13,386 nucleotides of DNA from Candidatus Aenigmatarchaeota archaeon (GTDB lineage Archaea > Aenigmatarchaeota > Aenigmatarchaeia > CG10238-14 > SpSt-28): NCBI GenBank assembly GCA_025058985.1, contig JANXEB010000121.1, forward strand, positions 1 through 13,386, given 5' to 3'. Under the pieces are notes generated by a model, which saw only the letters and a program-made list of their open reading frames with translations, was not told the DNA's origin and did no database searches. This document shows, one piece after another, positions 5,953 to 12,859 of this stretch (positions within the stretch are counted from its first letter, which is position 1; every line of letters begins with the position of its first letter). Both the position numbers and the translations under genes were made by a program.

Positions 5953-6493
5953 AGCTTTTTATGAAAGGGATACAGAAATTGTTGCAAAGGAGTTACTGGG
6001 AAAAATTATAGTTAGAGTTTATGGAAAATTTTTACTAAAAGGAAAAATAGTTGAAACAGAAGCTTATTATGGTAAAGAGGATCCAGCCTCTAGAGTATAT
6101 TATGGTAAACCAAAATATGTTGTTGAGTTAATGAAAGGAGAAGTTGGAAGAGCTTTAGTTTATAATGTTCACAATAATTGGCTTTTGAATGTGGTAGCGC
6201 ATGAAAAAAATAAGGTAGGAGCAGTTTTGATAAGATCAATTAAGCCAATAGCTGGAATAAAAATTATGATGAAAAATAGAAAAATCGAAAATATTTCAAA
6301 TTTAACAAATGGTCCTGGAAAATTAACAAAAGCCTTTCTCATAGATAAAAGTTTTAATAACATAGATTTAACTAATGAAGAAAGCATCTTGAAAATAATT
6401 GATAACAAGGAAAAGCTTGAAATAAAAAGTTCAAAAAGAATTGGTGTTAGTAAGGATTTAGATAGAAATCTAAGATTTTTTATTCAAAAATAG
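5939..6493 (+). CDS. DNA-3-methyladenine glycosylase (AAG/MPG family), divergent
   Basis: The family excises alkylated purines from DNA. The 184 residues carry the core motif GKIVETEAYYG: E41 corresponds to the catalytic Glu125 of human AAG and Y43 to the stacking Tyr127. AVLIRSIKP at 95-103 contains R99 (human Arg182), N84 sits where human Asn169 does, and NGPGKLTKAF at 124-133 is a family hallmark. Two pocket positions differ: human His136 is R52 (ASRVYYG), and the YGMYF-like stretch reads HNNWLL. This may be the normal state of an archaeal subfamily. ATG 5939 lies inside the thiI 3' end, preceded by GAGG at 5931-5934, a plausible ribosome site for coupling. The 3' end overlaps trpS by 14 bp, tail to tail. 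Confidence 0.88.
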   Translation: MILNRAFYERDTEIVAKELLGKIIVRVYGKFLLKGKIVETEAYYGKEDPASRVYYGKPKYVVELMKGEVGRALVYNVHNNWLLNVVAHEKNKVGAVLIRSIKPIAGIKIMMKNRKIENISNLTNGPGKLTKAFLIDKSFNNIDLTNEESILKIIDNKEKLEIKSSKRIGVSKDLDRNLRFFIQK

Positions 6494-7592
6494 TTTCCCA
6501 CATTAATTGAGCTAGTTTACCATTATATAAATAGTCGTCAACATAATTTTTTGCTTTATCTCTTTCTTCTCTAAATTTTTCTAAAAATTTGACTATTTTT
6601 TCTATTAAGATATCTTTTAACTCTCCAGTCAACAATTTACCACTTCTATAATCTTCTTCTATTTTTTTAAGTTTATTATCATCTTCTTCAAAGAAGAAAT
6701 ATAACCATTGAAAAGAGACATCAACATCAGGATTGCCACCAAGTTTTCTATGTAGTTCAACACTTGGCTGACCTCCTGAAAAAGCATGCTTATATATTTT
6801 GTTTCTGATTGATTTTTCATCTTCATTTAAAAATATCGCTGTTGTTGGTAGAGAAGTACTCATTTTTCCTTTAAGACCAATTAATGGTGGTAGAAATTTT
6901 CCATGAATTTGACAAGATTTTTTATACCCGAGCTTTTCAGCTATATCTCTTTGTAATCTCCAATAAGGATCTTGATCAACAGCAGCTGGAATTAAACAAT
7001 ATCTTTTTTCGAAAAAACATGGAACCATTTGTATTGATGGAAAGAAAATTATACCAATATTATTAGAGCTTTTCAAACCAAAAACTGCTTTTATTGTATT
7101 AAAATTTATTTTTTTTGCTATTTTTAGTGCTAGTGGATAAATATTTTTTATATATTCAGTATCTCTAAATATAAAAGTTCTATTTCTGTCAAAACCTATT
7201 GCAGCAATATCCAAGATATTTTCATTTGCAAAATTTTTTATTTCTTCATAACTATTTGTTTTAACTAAGAATTTTTCATCATCTGTTATTTCAATATAAA
7301 CATTTGTTTTGAATTCTTCTTGTAACCATTTTGTAAAATAAAAAGGTATTATATGGCCAATATGCATTGGTCCAGAAGGTCCTCTGCCTGTATATAAGTA
7401 AAAATCATTATTTAAACAAACATCCAAATCTCTGTGTGCAAAAAATATTTTTCTTTTTAATAAAAAGTGCAAATTTTTAACTTTTTTTTCAAAAGATTTC
7501 AATATTTCATTATCTATTATTTTTAGGCCAAATTCTTTTATTAGTTTTTCGTAATTAACTTCTCCTTTAACTTCCCAAGGTGTTATTTCCAT
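6480..7592 (-). CDS. trpS: Tryptophan-tRNA ligase, archaeal/eukaryotic type
   Basis: It charges tRNA-Trp with tryptophan in the cytoplasm. The 370 residues open with MEITPWEVKGEVNY, typical of archaeal and eukaryotic TrpRS. The class I HIGH motif is GPSGPMHIGH at 71-80, and the KMSKS motif appears as KMSTS at 243-247. Other family segments are ITDDEKF at 102-108, the AAVDQDPYWRLQRDIAEKLG stretch from 203, and HAFSGGQPSVELHRKLGGNPDVD in the C-terminal domain. Length is normal for the family. It is divergent from rpl15 with a 30-bp gap and convergent with the glycosylase gene. No Shine-Dalgarno site is present before the ATG at 7590-7592. Confidence 0.97.
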   Translation of the reverse strand: MEITPWEVKGEVNYEKLIKEFGLKIIDNEILKSFEKKVKNLHFLLKRKIFFAHRDLDVCLNNDFYLYTGRGPSGPMHIGHIIPFYFTKWLQEEFKTNVYIEITDDEKFLVKTNSYEEIKNFANENILDIAAIGFDRNRTFIFRDTEYIKNIYPLALKIAKKINFNTIKAVFGLKSSNNIGIIFFPSIQMVPCFFEKRYCLIPAAVDQDPYWRLQRDIAEKLGYKKSCQIHGKFLPPLIGLKGKMSTSLPTTAIFLNEDEKSIRNKIYKHAFSGGQPSVELHRKLGGNPDVDVSFQWLYFFFEEDDNKLKKIEEDYRSGKLLTGELKDILIEKIVKFLEKFREERDKAKNYVDDYLYNGKLAQLMWETIFE

Positions 7593-7622
7593 ACATTTAA
7601 TTTTAAATTATAACATAATAAT
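7593..7622. promoter_or_regulatory. Shared divergent promoter region of trpS and rpl15
   Basis: The gap has only A/T-rich DNA (one G/C base in most of its length) and must serve, with the gene ends, both directions. TTTAATTTTAAAT at 7596-7608 is a TATA-like stretch 18-23 nt before the rpl15 ATG. On the trpS side the elements are less clear. There is no room for a long leader on either side. Confidence 0.4.
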
Positions 7623-8024
7623 ATGGTAGTTAGGAGAGAAAAGAAAAGAAGAAGAGGAGAAAGAACTTATCACGGAAGTCATAAAAAATGGAGAGGAAAG
7701 GGTTCTAGAGGTGGTAGAGGAAGAGGGGGTAGTTTGGGTCCTAAATTATTTAGAACTTTAAAATATGAACCAGAAAGTATAGGTAAGGTTGGTTTTAAAA
7801 AACCAAAAAAAGAAATAAAAATTATTAATATAGATGAATTAGTTAAAATGATAAAAGAAAAAAATATGGATTTAACACAAGCTATTGATTTAAAATCTCT
7901 TGGGTATAATAAATTATTAGGAAGGGGTAAAATAGATTTTCCAGTTAAAGTTATAGTTGAAAGTTTTTCCGAGAGTGCTAAAAATAAAATAGAAAGTGTT
8001 GGTGGAGAAGTAAAAACTAGTTAG
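7623..8024 (+). CDS. rpl15: 50S ribosomal protein uL15, archaeal type
   Basis: A large-subunit protein assembled late near the exit tunnel region. The first 40 residues are a basic Arg/Gly-rich extension ending in SRGGRGRGGSLGPK, which threads through rRNA. YEPESIGKVGFKKP and the IDELV segment follow, then LLGRGKIDFPVKVIVESFSESAKNKIE, which is the conserved L15 C-terminal signature. At 133 residues it is somewhat short for archaeal uL15. It leads a plus-strand group with rpo10 one base away. In many archaea uL15 is followed by secY at the end of the spc cluster; that arrangement is absent here. Confidence 0.95.
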   Translation: MVVRREKKRRRGERTYHGSHKKWRGKGSRGGRGRGGSLGPKLFRTLKYEPESIGKVGFKKPKKEIKIINIDELVKMIKEKNMDLTQAIDLKSLGYNKLLGRGKIDFPVKVIVESFSESAKNKIESVGGEVKTS

Positions 8025-8025
8025 T

Positions 8026-8208
8026 ATGCTACTTCCTATAAGATGTTTTACATGTGGTAAAGTTTTGGGGCATCTTTTTGAGGAGATGAAAAAATATAAA
8101 GATATTAATGAATTTTTTGAAAAACATAATATAAGAAGATATTGTTGTAAACAAGTTCTTTTAACAACTGTAGATGTTGAAGAAATGTTTATAAAATTTA
8201 AGCCTTGA
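8026..8208 (+). CDS. rpo10: RNA polymerase subunit Rpo10 (RPB10 / subunit N)
   Basis: A small zinc-binding subunit needed for assembly of the archaeal RNA polymerase with Rpo3 and Rpo11. The 60 residues open with MLLPIRCFTCGKVLG, the invariant RPB10 start, with C7 and C10. The second half has the adjacent pair C40/C41 in RRYCCKQVLL. Together these form the atypical CX2C...CC zinc site. The gene lies one base after uL15, and its TGA overlaps the TTG start of the next gene. The gene is often found with uL13 and uS9 in archaea, so pairing with uL15 is a rearrangement. Confidence 0.97.
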   Translation: MLLPIRCFTCGKVLGHLFEEMKKYKDINEFFEKHNIRRYCCKQVLLTTVDVEEMFIKFKP

Positions 8209-8957
8209 GTATAGAAATAATTGGCTCTAGAGAAAAAGCTATTGCTATTGTAAGTAGTGAAAAAGAAATAAACATAGAGGAGATTTTTAAAAATAATAAA
8301 AATGTGAAATCTATATTAAAAAAAATTGGAAAAAGGGAAGGAGAGTTTAGATTAGAGAAATTGGAAATTATTGCAGGTAGTTATGATACAGAAGTTATTC
8401 ATAAGGAGTTTAATTTAAAATTAAAATTAGATCCGACAAAAGTTTATTTTTCTAGTAGAGAGGCTACAGAAAGAAGAAGAATTGTTAATTTAGTTAGTGA
8501 TAACGAAAAAATTTTGGTAATGTTTTCTGGTATAGCACCTATAGCAATTCATTTGGCAAAAAGTAAAAATGTTAAAGTTTATTGTATCGAATTAAATAAA
8601 ATTGCTCATGAATATGCAAAAGAAAACATAAAAATTAATAGGGTTGAAGATAAAGTTTTTTTATTTAATGGTGATGTAAGAGAAGTTTGTAGAAACGAAT
8701 TGAAATATGAAAAGTTTGATAGAATAATCATGCCTATAATAAATTCTTTAGATTTTTTGGATTTAGCGATAGAAAAAATAAATAAAAATGGTTTCATTCA
8801 TGTTTATTTTGTTTCAAAAGAAAATGATTTTAGTGAGTTAAAAGAAAGATTGAAAAGTTTTAAATTTTTAGAAATAACGAACATTCAAAAAGTATTGGCA
8901 TATGCTCCAAGAGCTTTTAAATATAGGGCAGATTTAAAAATTTTTTATGGAGATTAA
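8205..8957 (+). CDS. Trm5-like SAM-dependent tRNA methyltransferase
   Basis: The best match is the Trm5/TYW2 family, whose main member makes m1G at position 37 of tRNA. Residues 45-100 carry the family region: GEFRLEKLEIIAGSYDTEV, then KVYFSSREATERRRI. The Rossmann SAM site follows: ILVMFSGIAPIA (103-114), YCIELN (126-131), GDVRE (156-160). The substrate-side motif that is NLP or MPLPK in relatives reads RIIMPIIN (173-180), so the second proline is missing. At 250 residues there is no room for the full N-terminal D1 domain. The start is TTG 8205, in a TTGA overlap with the rpo10 stop; no ATG lies near in frame. gltX begins inside its last codons (11-bp overlap). Guanine-37 specificity is inference. 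Confidence 0.82.
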   Translation: MSIEIIGSREKAIAIVSSEKEINIEEIFKNNKNVKSILKKIGKREGEFRLEKLEIIAGSYDTEVIHKEFNLKLKLDPTKVYFSSREATERRRIVNLVSDNEKILVMFSGIAPIAIHLAKSKNVKVYCIELNKIAHEYAKENIKINRVEDKVFLFNGDVREVCRNELKYEKFDRIIMPIINSLDFLDLAIEKINKNGFIHVYFVSKENDFSELKERLKSFKFLEITNIQKVLAYAPRAFKYRADLKIFYGD

Positions 8958-10602
8958 GGAAGTAATAAGAAAAAATGCAATAATAAATGCTTATCTTCAT
9001 AATGGAAGAGCTGATGTCAATTCTGTTATTTCTAAACTTATTGCCGAAATTCCTGAAGTAAAACAAAGAATAAAAGAAATAATAGGAGAAGTTAAAAAAA
9101 TTGTTGAGGAAGTAAATAAACTTAGTTTTAAAGAAATAGAAGAGGAAGCTAAAAAGTTTGAATTTAGAAAAAAGGAAGAGAAAAGAGAATTACCAGATTT
9201 ACCAAATGCAGAAATAGGGAAAGTTGTTATGAGATTAGCGCCATATCCATCAGGACCATTACATATTGGTAATGCGAGAATGGTTATATTAAATGACGAA
9301 TATGTTAAAAAATATAATGGAAAGTTAATTTTGTTTTTTGATGATACAATAGGTAGTGAAGAGAAACCAATAGAAAAAGAAGCTTATGAAATGATAATAG
9401 AAGATTTAAAATGGTTAAACGTTAACTATTCAGAAATTTATTATAAGTCAGATAGATTAGAGATTTATTACAAATATGCTGAGGAAGTTATTAAAAAAGG
9501 TTTTGCTTATGTATGTACTTGTAGTAAAGAAGAGATAAGAAGAAATAGAAAGTTTGGAATTGAATGTAAATGTAGGAATAGAAATGTGGAAGAAAATCTT
9601 ATTCTATGGAAAAAAATGTTTGATGAATTTAAAGAAGGGGAAGCTGTTTTGAGGATAAAAACTGATATGAAGCATAAAGATCCTGCTTTTAGAGATAGAG
9701 TAATTTTTAGAATTAGTGAAAGAGAACATCCAAGAGTTGGAAAAAAATATAGAGTATGGCCATTATTAGAATTTAGTTGGGCGGTAGATGATTATCTTAT
9801 TGGAACAACACATATTTTGAGAGGAAAGCAATTAGTTATAGAAGATACGATGCAAGAATATATTTGGAAAATATTGAATATTAAACCAGTTCATTTTATA
9901 CATTATGGTATGATGAAAATTGCTGAAGAAGGTTCTAAGTTAAGTAAATCTAAATGTAGAGAGCTTATAAAGAAAGGTGAATTAATTGGATGGGAAGATC
10001 CAAGAACTTGGAGTTTAATATCTTTGAGAAAAAGGGGAATTAAACCAGAAGCTATAAGAAAATTTATTTTAAACATGGGTTTGAGTTTAGCTGATGTTAC
10101 AGTAGCTGCTGAGATTTTGTATGCTGAAAATAGAAAAATAATAGATAAAGAGGCTATGAGATATTTTTTGGTTAAGGATCCTATTGAAATAGAGGTTGAA
10201 AATTTTGATAAAAATATAAGAGAAGTTTTAATACCTTTACATCCAGAAGTTAAAGAAAAAGTTAGAAAAATAGAAATAAAATATAATAAATTTTTTATTG
10301 AAAGAGAAGATTATTTGAAAAATAAAGGAAATAGAATTGGTTTTATTGGTTTGGGAAGTTTTTTAATTAAAGAAAATTATAAAGCAGAATTTTTAACAAA
10401 AGAAATTTTTTATGAGGATCAAAAAATTCAATGGTTGAATAGAGATTTTGTTGAAGTGAAAATATTAATGCCAAATGGTAAAATTATAAAAGCTATTGCT
10501 GAAAAAAATGTTGAAAGTGTTAAATATGATGAAATAGTTCAATTTATTAGATTTGGTTTTTGCAGAAAAGATAAGGAGATTTTTTTCTTTTCACATACAT
10601 AG
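8947..10602 (+). CDS. gltX: Glutamate-tRNA ligase, archaeal type
   Basis: It charges tRNA-Glu, and in archaea without GlnRS also tRNA-Gln for later amidation. The 551 residues have an N-terminal helical extension of about 90 residues typical of archaeal GluRS. The class I motif is APYPSGPLHIGNARM (HIGN at 106-109). A zinc knuckle has C190, C192, C207 and C209. EFSWAVDDYLIGTTHILRGK holds the tRNA acceptor region. The second signature is KLSKS at 331-335, followed by GWEDPRTWSL. The C-terminal half is the beta-barrel anticodon-binding domain of the GlnRS-like class. It is the last gene of the uL15-rpo10-Trm5 group; a TATA box 2 nt after its stop begins the next unit. Confidence 0.96.
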   Translation: MEIKEVIRKNAIINAYLHNGRADVNSVISKLIAEIPEVKQRIKEIIGEVKKIVEEVNKLSFKEIEEEAKKFEFRKKEEKRELPDLPNAEIGKVVMRLAPYPSGPLHIGNARMVILNDEYVKKYNGKLILFFDDTIGSEEKPIEKEAYEMIIEDLKWLNVNYSEIYYKSDRLEIYYKYAEEVIKKGFAYVCTCSKEEIRRNRKFGIECKCRNRNVEENLILWKKMFDEFKEGEAVLRIKTDMKHKDPAFRDRVIFRISEREHPRVGKKYRVWPLLEFSWAVDDYLIGTTHILRGKQLVIEDTMQEYIWKILNIKPVHFIHYGMMKIAEEGSKLSKSKCRELIKKGELIGWEDPRTWSLISLRKRGIKPEAIRKFILNMGLSLADVTVAAEILYAENRKIIDKEAMRYFLVKDPIEIEVENFDKNIREVLIPLHPEVKEKVRKIEIKYNKFFIEREDYLKNKGNRIGFIGLGSFLIKENYKAEFLTKEIFYEDQKIQWLNRDFVEVKILMPNGKIIKAIAEKNVESVKYDEIVQFIRFGFCRKDKEIFFFSHT

Positions 10603-10603
10603 C

Positions 10604-10616
10604 ATTTAAATATAAA
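10604..10616 (+). promoter_or_regulatory. TATA box of the TIP49-pdaD unit
   Basis: ATTTAAATATAAA is the clearest TATA element in the window, centred about 27 nt before ATG 10637. It predicts a leaderless transcript and argues against an in-frame TTG at 10619 as the start. Confidence 0.6.
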
Positions 10617-10636
10617 GCTTGTATAAAAAATATAAT

Positions 10637-11998
10637 ATGCCCGAGGTTAGAGAAATTATAGATAGCGGAGAGCTAAAAGAGTTTGAAAGAATAGCTGCTC
10701 ATAGTCATATAAAAGGTTTGGGTTTGAAGGATCTTAAAGCTGAATTTATAGCAGATGGTTTTGTTGGTCAAGAAGAAGCTAGAGAAGCTGCTGGTATTGT
10801 TGTTAGAATGATAAAAGAGGGTAAATTCGCTGGTAAGGGAGTTTTATTAGCTGGCGTACCAGGTTCTGGTAAAACGGCATTAGCTATAGGAATAGCTAGA
10901 GAATTAGGAAAGGATGTTCCGTTTGTTCATCTAGCTGCTAGTGAAATTTATAGTGCGGAAGTTAAAAAAACAGAGTTTTTGACGCAAGCTTTAAGAAAAA
11001 GTATTGGTGTAAGAATTAGGGAAATGAGAAAAATTTATGAAGGGGAAGTTGTTGAATTAGATATAAAACATAAACCACATCATTATAATCCATATTATCA
11101 AATACCAGTTGGAGCTACTATAAAGTTAGAAAGTAAAGAAGAAAGTAAAAAATTAAATGTTGACCAAAGTTTTGCAATACAAATAGTTCAACAAGGTATT
11201 GAAGTTGGTGATGTTGTTGGAATTGATGTTGATGGAGGTAGAGTTGTTAAGTATGGAAAAAGTGAAAGAGTTATTAAGAAAGGGGAAGAAGAACTATATG
11301 CAGATAAACCAGTTCCACTACCAGAGGGAAGAGTTTTCAAAGAAAAAGAGTTTGTTTATTTGTTAACTCTTCATCAATTGGATATGATGAGAGCAAAAAG
11401 TAGTTTAGATATAGCAAGTTTGCTTTTTGGTGCAGAGAGAAAAGAAATAGATAGTGAAGTTAGAAAAGAAACTGAAGAATTAGTTAAAGAAATGATAAAA
11501 GAGGGAAAAGCAGAATTAGTACCTGGAGTTATTTTTATTGATGAATGTAGTTTATTAGATATAGAGACATTTTCATTTCTAAATAGAGCTATGGAACAAG
11601 AGCTTGCTCCTATAATTATATTTGCAACTAATAGAGGAGTAGCTACTATTAGAGGTACTGATTATAAATCTCCTCATGCAATGCCAATCGATTTATTGGA
11701 TAGATTATTAATAATAAATACAAGACCATATACAGAAAAAGAAATAAGAGAAATTATAAAAATTAGAGTTAAAGTTGAAAAAGTTGATTTGGATGAAGAA
11801 GCTATAGAATATTTAACAAAACTTGGAGTTAATAGTTCTTTAAGATATGCATTACAATTAATAGTTCCTGCTAGTATAATAGCTAATAAAAAGAAAGTTG
11901 GAGTTGAAGATGTTAAAAGAGTTGAAAAATTGTTTTCTGATATTAAAAGAAGTGTTGAATATGTGAAAGAGTTTGAGAAAAAGTTATTGGAATATTAA
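10637..11998 (+). CDS. TIP49 / RuvB-like AAA+ ATPase
   Basis: Archaeal homologue of eukaryotic RuvBL1/2 (pontin/reptin), hexameric AAA+ ATPases that act in assembly of chromatin-remodelling and snoRNP/PIKK complexes. The start chosen is ATG 10637 (453 residues), placed by the TATA box. Walker A is GVPGSGKT at 73-80. The RuvBL-specific domain II (OB-fold) spans about 115-285. Walker B is VIFIDE at 298-303, followed by LLDIETFSFLNRAMEQELAP, nearly identical in pattern to the eukaryotic proteins. Sensor 1 is ATNRG (N332), the arginine finger lies in DLLDRLL (R356), and sensor 2 is SLRYALQL (R403). Domain II separates it from bacterial RuvB. Its job in archaea is unclear. pdaD follows with no gap. 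Confidence 0.95.
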   Translation: MPEVREIIDSGELKEFERIAAHSHIKGLGLKDLKAEFIADGFVGQEEAREAAGIVVRMIKEGKFAGKGVLLAGVPGSGKTALAIGIARELGKDVPFVHLAASEIYSAEVKKTEFLTQALRKSIGVRIREMRKIYEGEVVELDIKHKPHHYNPYYQIPVGATIKLESKEESKKLNVDQSFAIQIVQQGIEVGDVVGIDVDGGRVVKYGKSERVIKKGEEELYADKPVPLPEGRVFKEKEFVYLLTLHQLDMMRAKSSLDIASLLFGAERKEIDSEVRKETEELVKEMIKEGKAELVPGVIFIDECSLLDIETFSFLNRAMEQELAPIIIFATNRGVATIRGTDYKSPHAMPIDLLDRLLIINTRPYTEKEIREIIKIRVKVEKVDLDEEAIEYLTKLGVNSSLRYALQLIVPASIIANKKKVGVEDVKRVEKLFSDIKRSVEYVKEFEKKLLEY

Positions 11999-12490
11999 AT
12001 GTTTCTTTTACCAAAAAAAGCTTTTGTAACAAAAGGAGTTGGAGTAAGTGAAGATAGATTAATGTCTTTTGAATTAGCTTTAAGAGATGCTAGTATAGAA
12101 AAATATAATTTGGTAAGTGTTAGTAGCATAATTCCAGCTAATTGCAAAATCATTTCTAAAGAGGATGGTATTAAGCTTTTAAAAGATGGTCAAATAGTTT
12201 TTTGTGTAATGTCAAGGAATGATAGTAATAAGCCAAATAAATCAATTTCTGCTTCAATAGGCATAGCTATTCCAAGAGATAAAAAATTACATGGCTATAT
12301 AGCTGAGTTCCATTGCTGCGATTTAAATGAAAAAGAATGTGGTAATTATGTAGAAAACTTAGCTATATCAATGTTAAAGACAAAAATTGGTAATAAACCA
12401 ATATCTAAGACTTTTCATGTAGTTAAAACAGCTTACACAAGCAAAAATTTATGGACAACAGTAATAGCTGCTGTTGTTTTTATCTTATAG
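11999..12490 (+). CDS. pdaD: Pyruvoyl-dependent arginine decarboxylase proenzyme
   Basis: It converts arginine to agmatine, the first step of archaeal polyamine synthesis. The 163-residue proenzyme cleaves itself at a Ser-Ser bond to form a pyruvoyl group. The site is LVSVSSIIP, predicted cut between S42 and S43, giving a beta chain of 42 residues and an alpha chain of 121. Other family features are GVGVSEDRLMSFELALRDA near the N terminus, the ASIGIAIPRD strand, and GYIAEFH with the active-site Glu. Length matches the Methanocaldococcus enzyme. Its ATG directly follows the TIP49 stop, so the two are surely co-transcribed, though no functional link is known. Its stop overlaps the convergent zinc-ribbon gene by 11 bp. 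Confidence 0.94.
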   Translation: MFLLPKKAFVTKGVGVSEDRLMSFELALRDASIEKYNLVSVSSIIPANCKIISKEDGIKLLKDGQIVFCVMSRNDSNKPNKSISASIGIAIPRDKKLHGYIAEFHCCDLNEKECGNYVENLAISMLKTKIGNKPISKTFHVVKTAYTSKNLWTTVIAAVVFIL

Positions 12491-12635
12491 ATTTGGTCGA
12501 TCCACAAACCGGACAAACTAAAAGAACATCTTCCCAATATTCGTCAAAAACTTTTTGTGGTTTCATCTCTACTTTTACATGACCATTATTCAAACAATTG
12601 TGACAATATTTTAAGTCTTTTGATATCACTAACAT
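12480..12635 (-). CDS. Small zinc-ribbon protein (51 residues)
   Basis: A short frame on the minus strand encodes 51 residues with two CX2C knuckles, YCHNC (C11, C14) and VCPVCGS (C41, C44), spaced as in a zinc ribbon. Between them is a basic then acidic stretch containing EYWED. ATG is at 12633-12635 and TAA at 12480-12482. TATA-like sequence lies about 29 nt upstream (around 12664). Such small ribbons occur in transcription and translation proteins and as free-standing proteins of unknown role in archaea; I cannot name the family. It is tail-to-tail with pdaD (11-bp overlap) and divergent from the next gene. The paired cysteine motifs make a chance open frame unlikely. Confidence 0.75.
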   Translation of the reverse strand: MLVISKDLKYCHNCLNNGHVKVEMKPQKVFDEYWEDVLLVCPVCGSTKSIR

Positions 12636-12655
12636 AGTGCGATAAAGTAATTTAG

Positions 12656-12675
12656 ATTTTTATAAATATATATAG
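12656..12675. promoter_or_regulatory. Shared TATA-rich divergent promoter
   Basis: An alternating A/T stretch (TTTTTATAAATATATATAGC) fills the 44-bp gap between two divergent starts at 12635 and 12680. It is about 29 nt from the left start, a fair distance, and closer than usual to the right start, so the exact element for the right gene is uncertain. Confidence 0.45.
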
Positions 12676-12679
12676 CTTT

Positions 12680-12859
12680 ATGAATAGAGAGGATTTTGAA
12701 AAATTGAAAGAAAAGGAAAAAATTTTGAAAGAGGCCTCTTCTATTTTAAGGGTAGAAGATAAAGACTTACCAAGAGTTTTAAAAAGATTTTTGAAAGAAA
12801 CAGAGGAAATGAAAACTAAAATAGATGAAAGAAATAGAGGAGAAGATAAAAAATTGTAG
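12680..12859 (+). CDS. Small helical protein resembling the AlaRS C-terminal segment
   Basis: A 59-residue frame starts at ATG 12680 and stops at TAG 12857-12859. It is highly charged and predicted all-helical. The core, EKILKEASSILRVEDKDLPR followed by VLKRFLKETEEMKTKID, has the pattern of the segment after the editing domain of alanyl-tRNA synthetase (helix, L.V...DLP, then a coiled coil rich in E/K). I see no catalytic or editing residues, so it would be a free-standing oligomerisation or RNA-contact module, or an independent coiled-coil protein. The similarity is from memory of the family and not from a search. Its last 35 bp overlap the next gene in another frame, so the two are probably co-expressed. 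Confidence 0.6.
   Translation: MNREDFEKLKEKEKILKEASSILRVEDKDLPRVLKRFLKETEEMKTKIDERNRGEDKKL

Noticed and set aside
10619..10636. TTG start for TIP49 six codons upstream
   Set aside because: The TATA box at 10604-10616 puts the transcript start at about 10635, after this codon.
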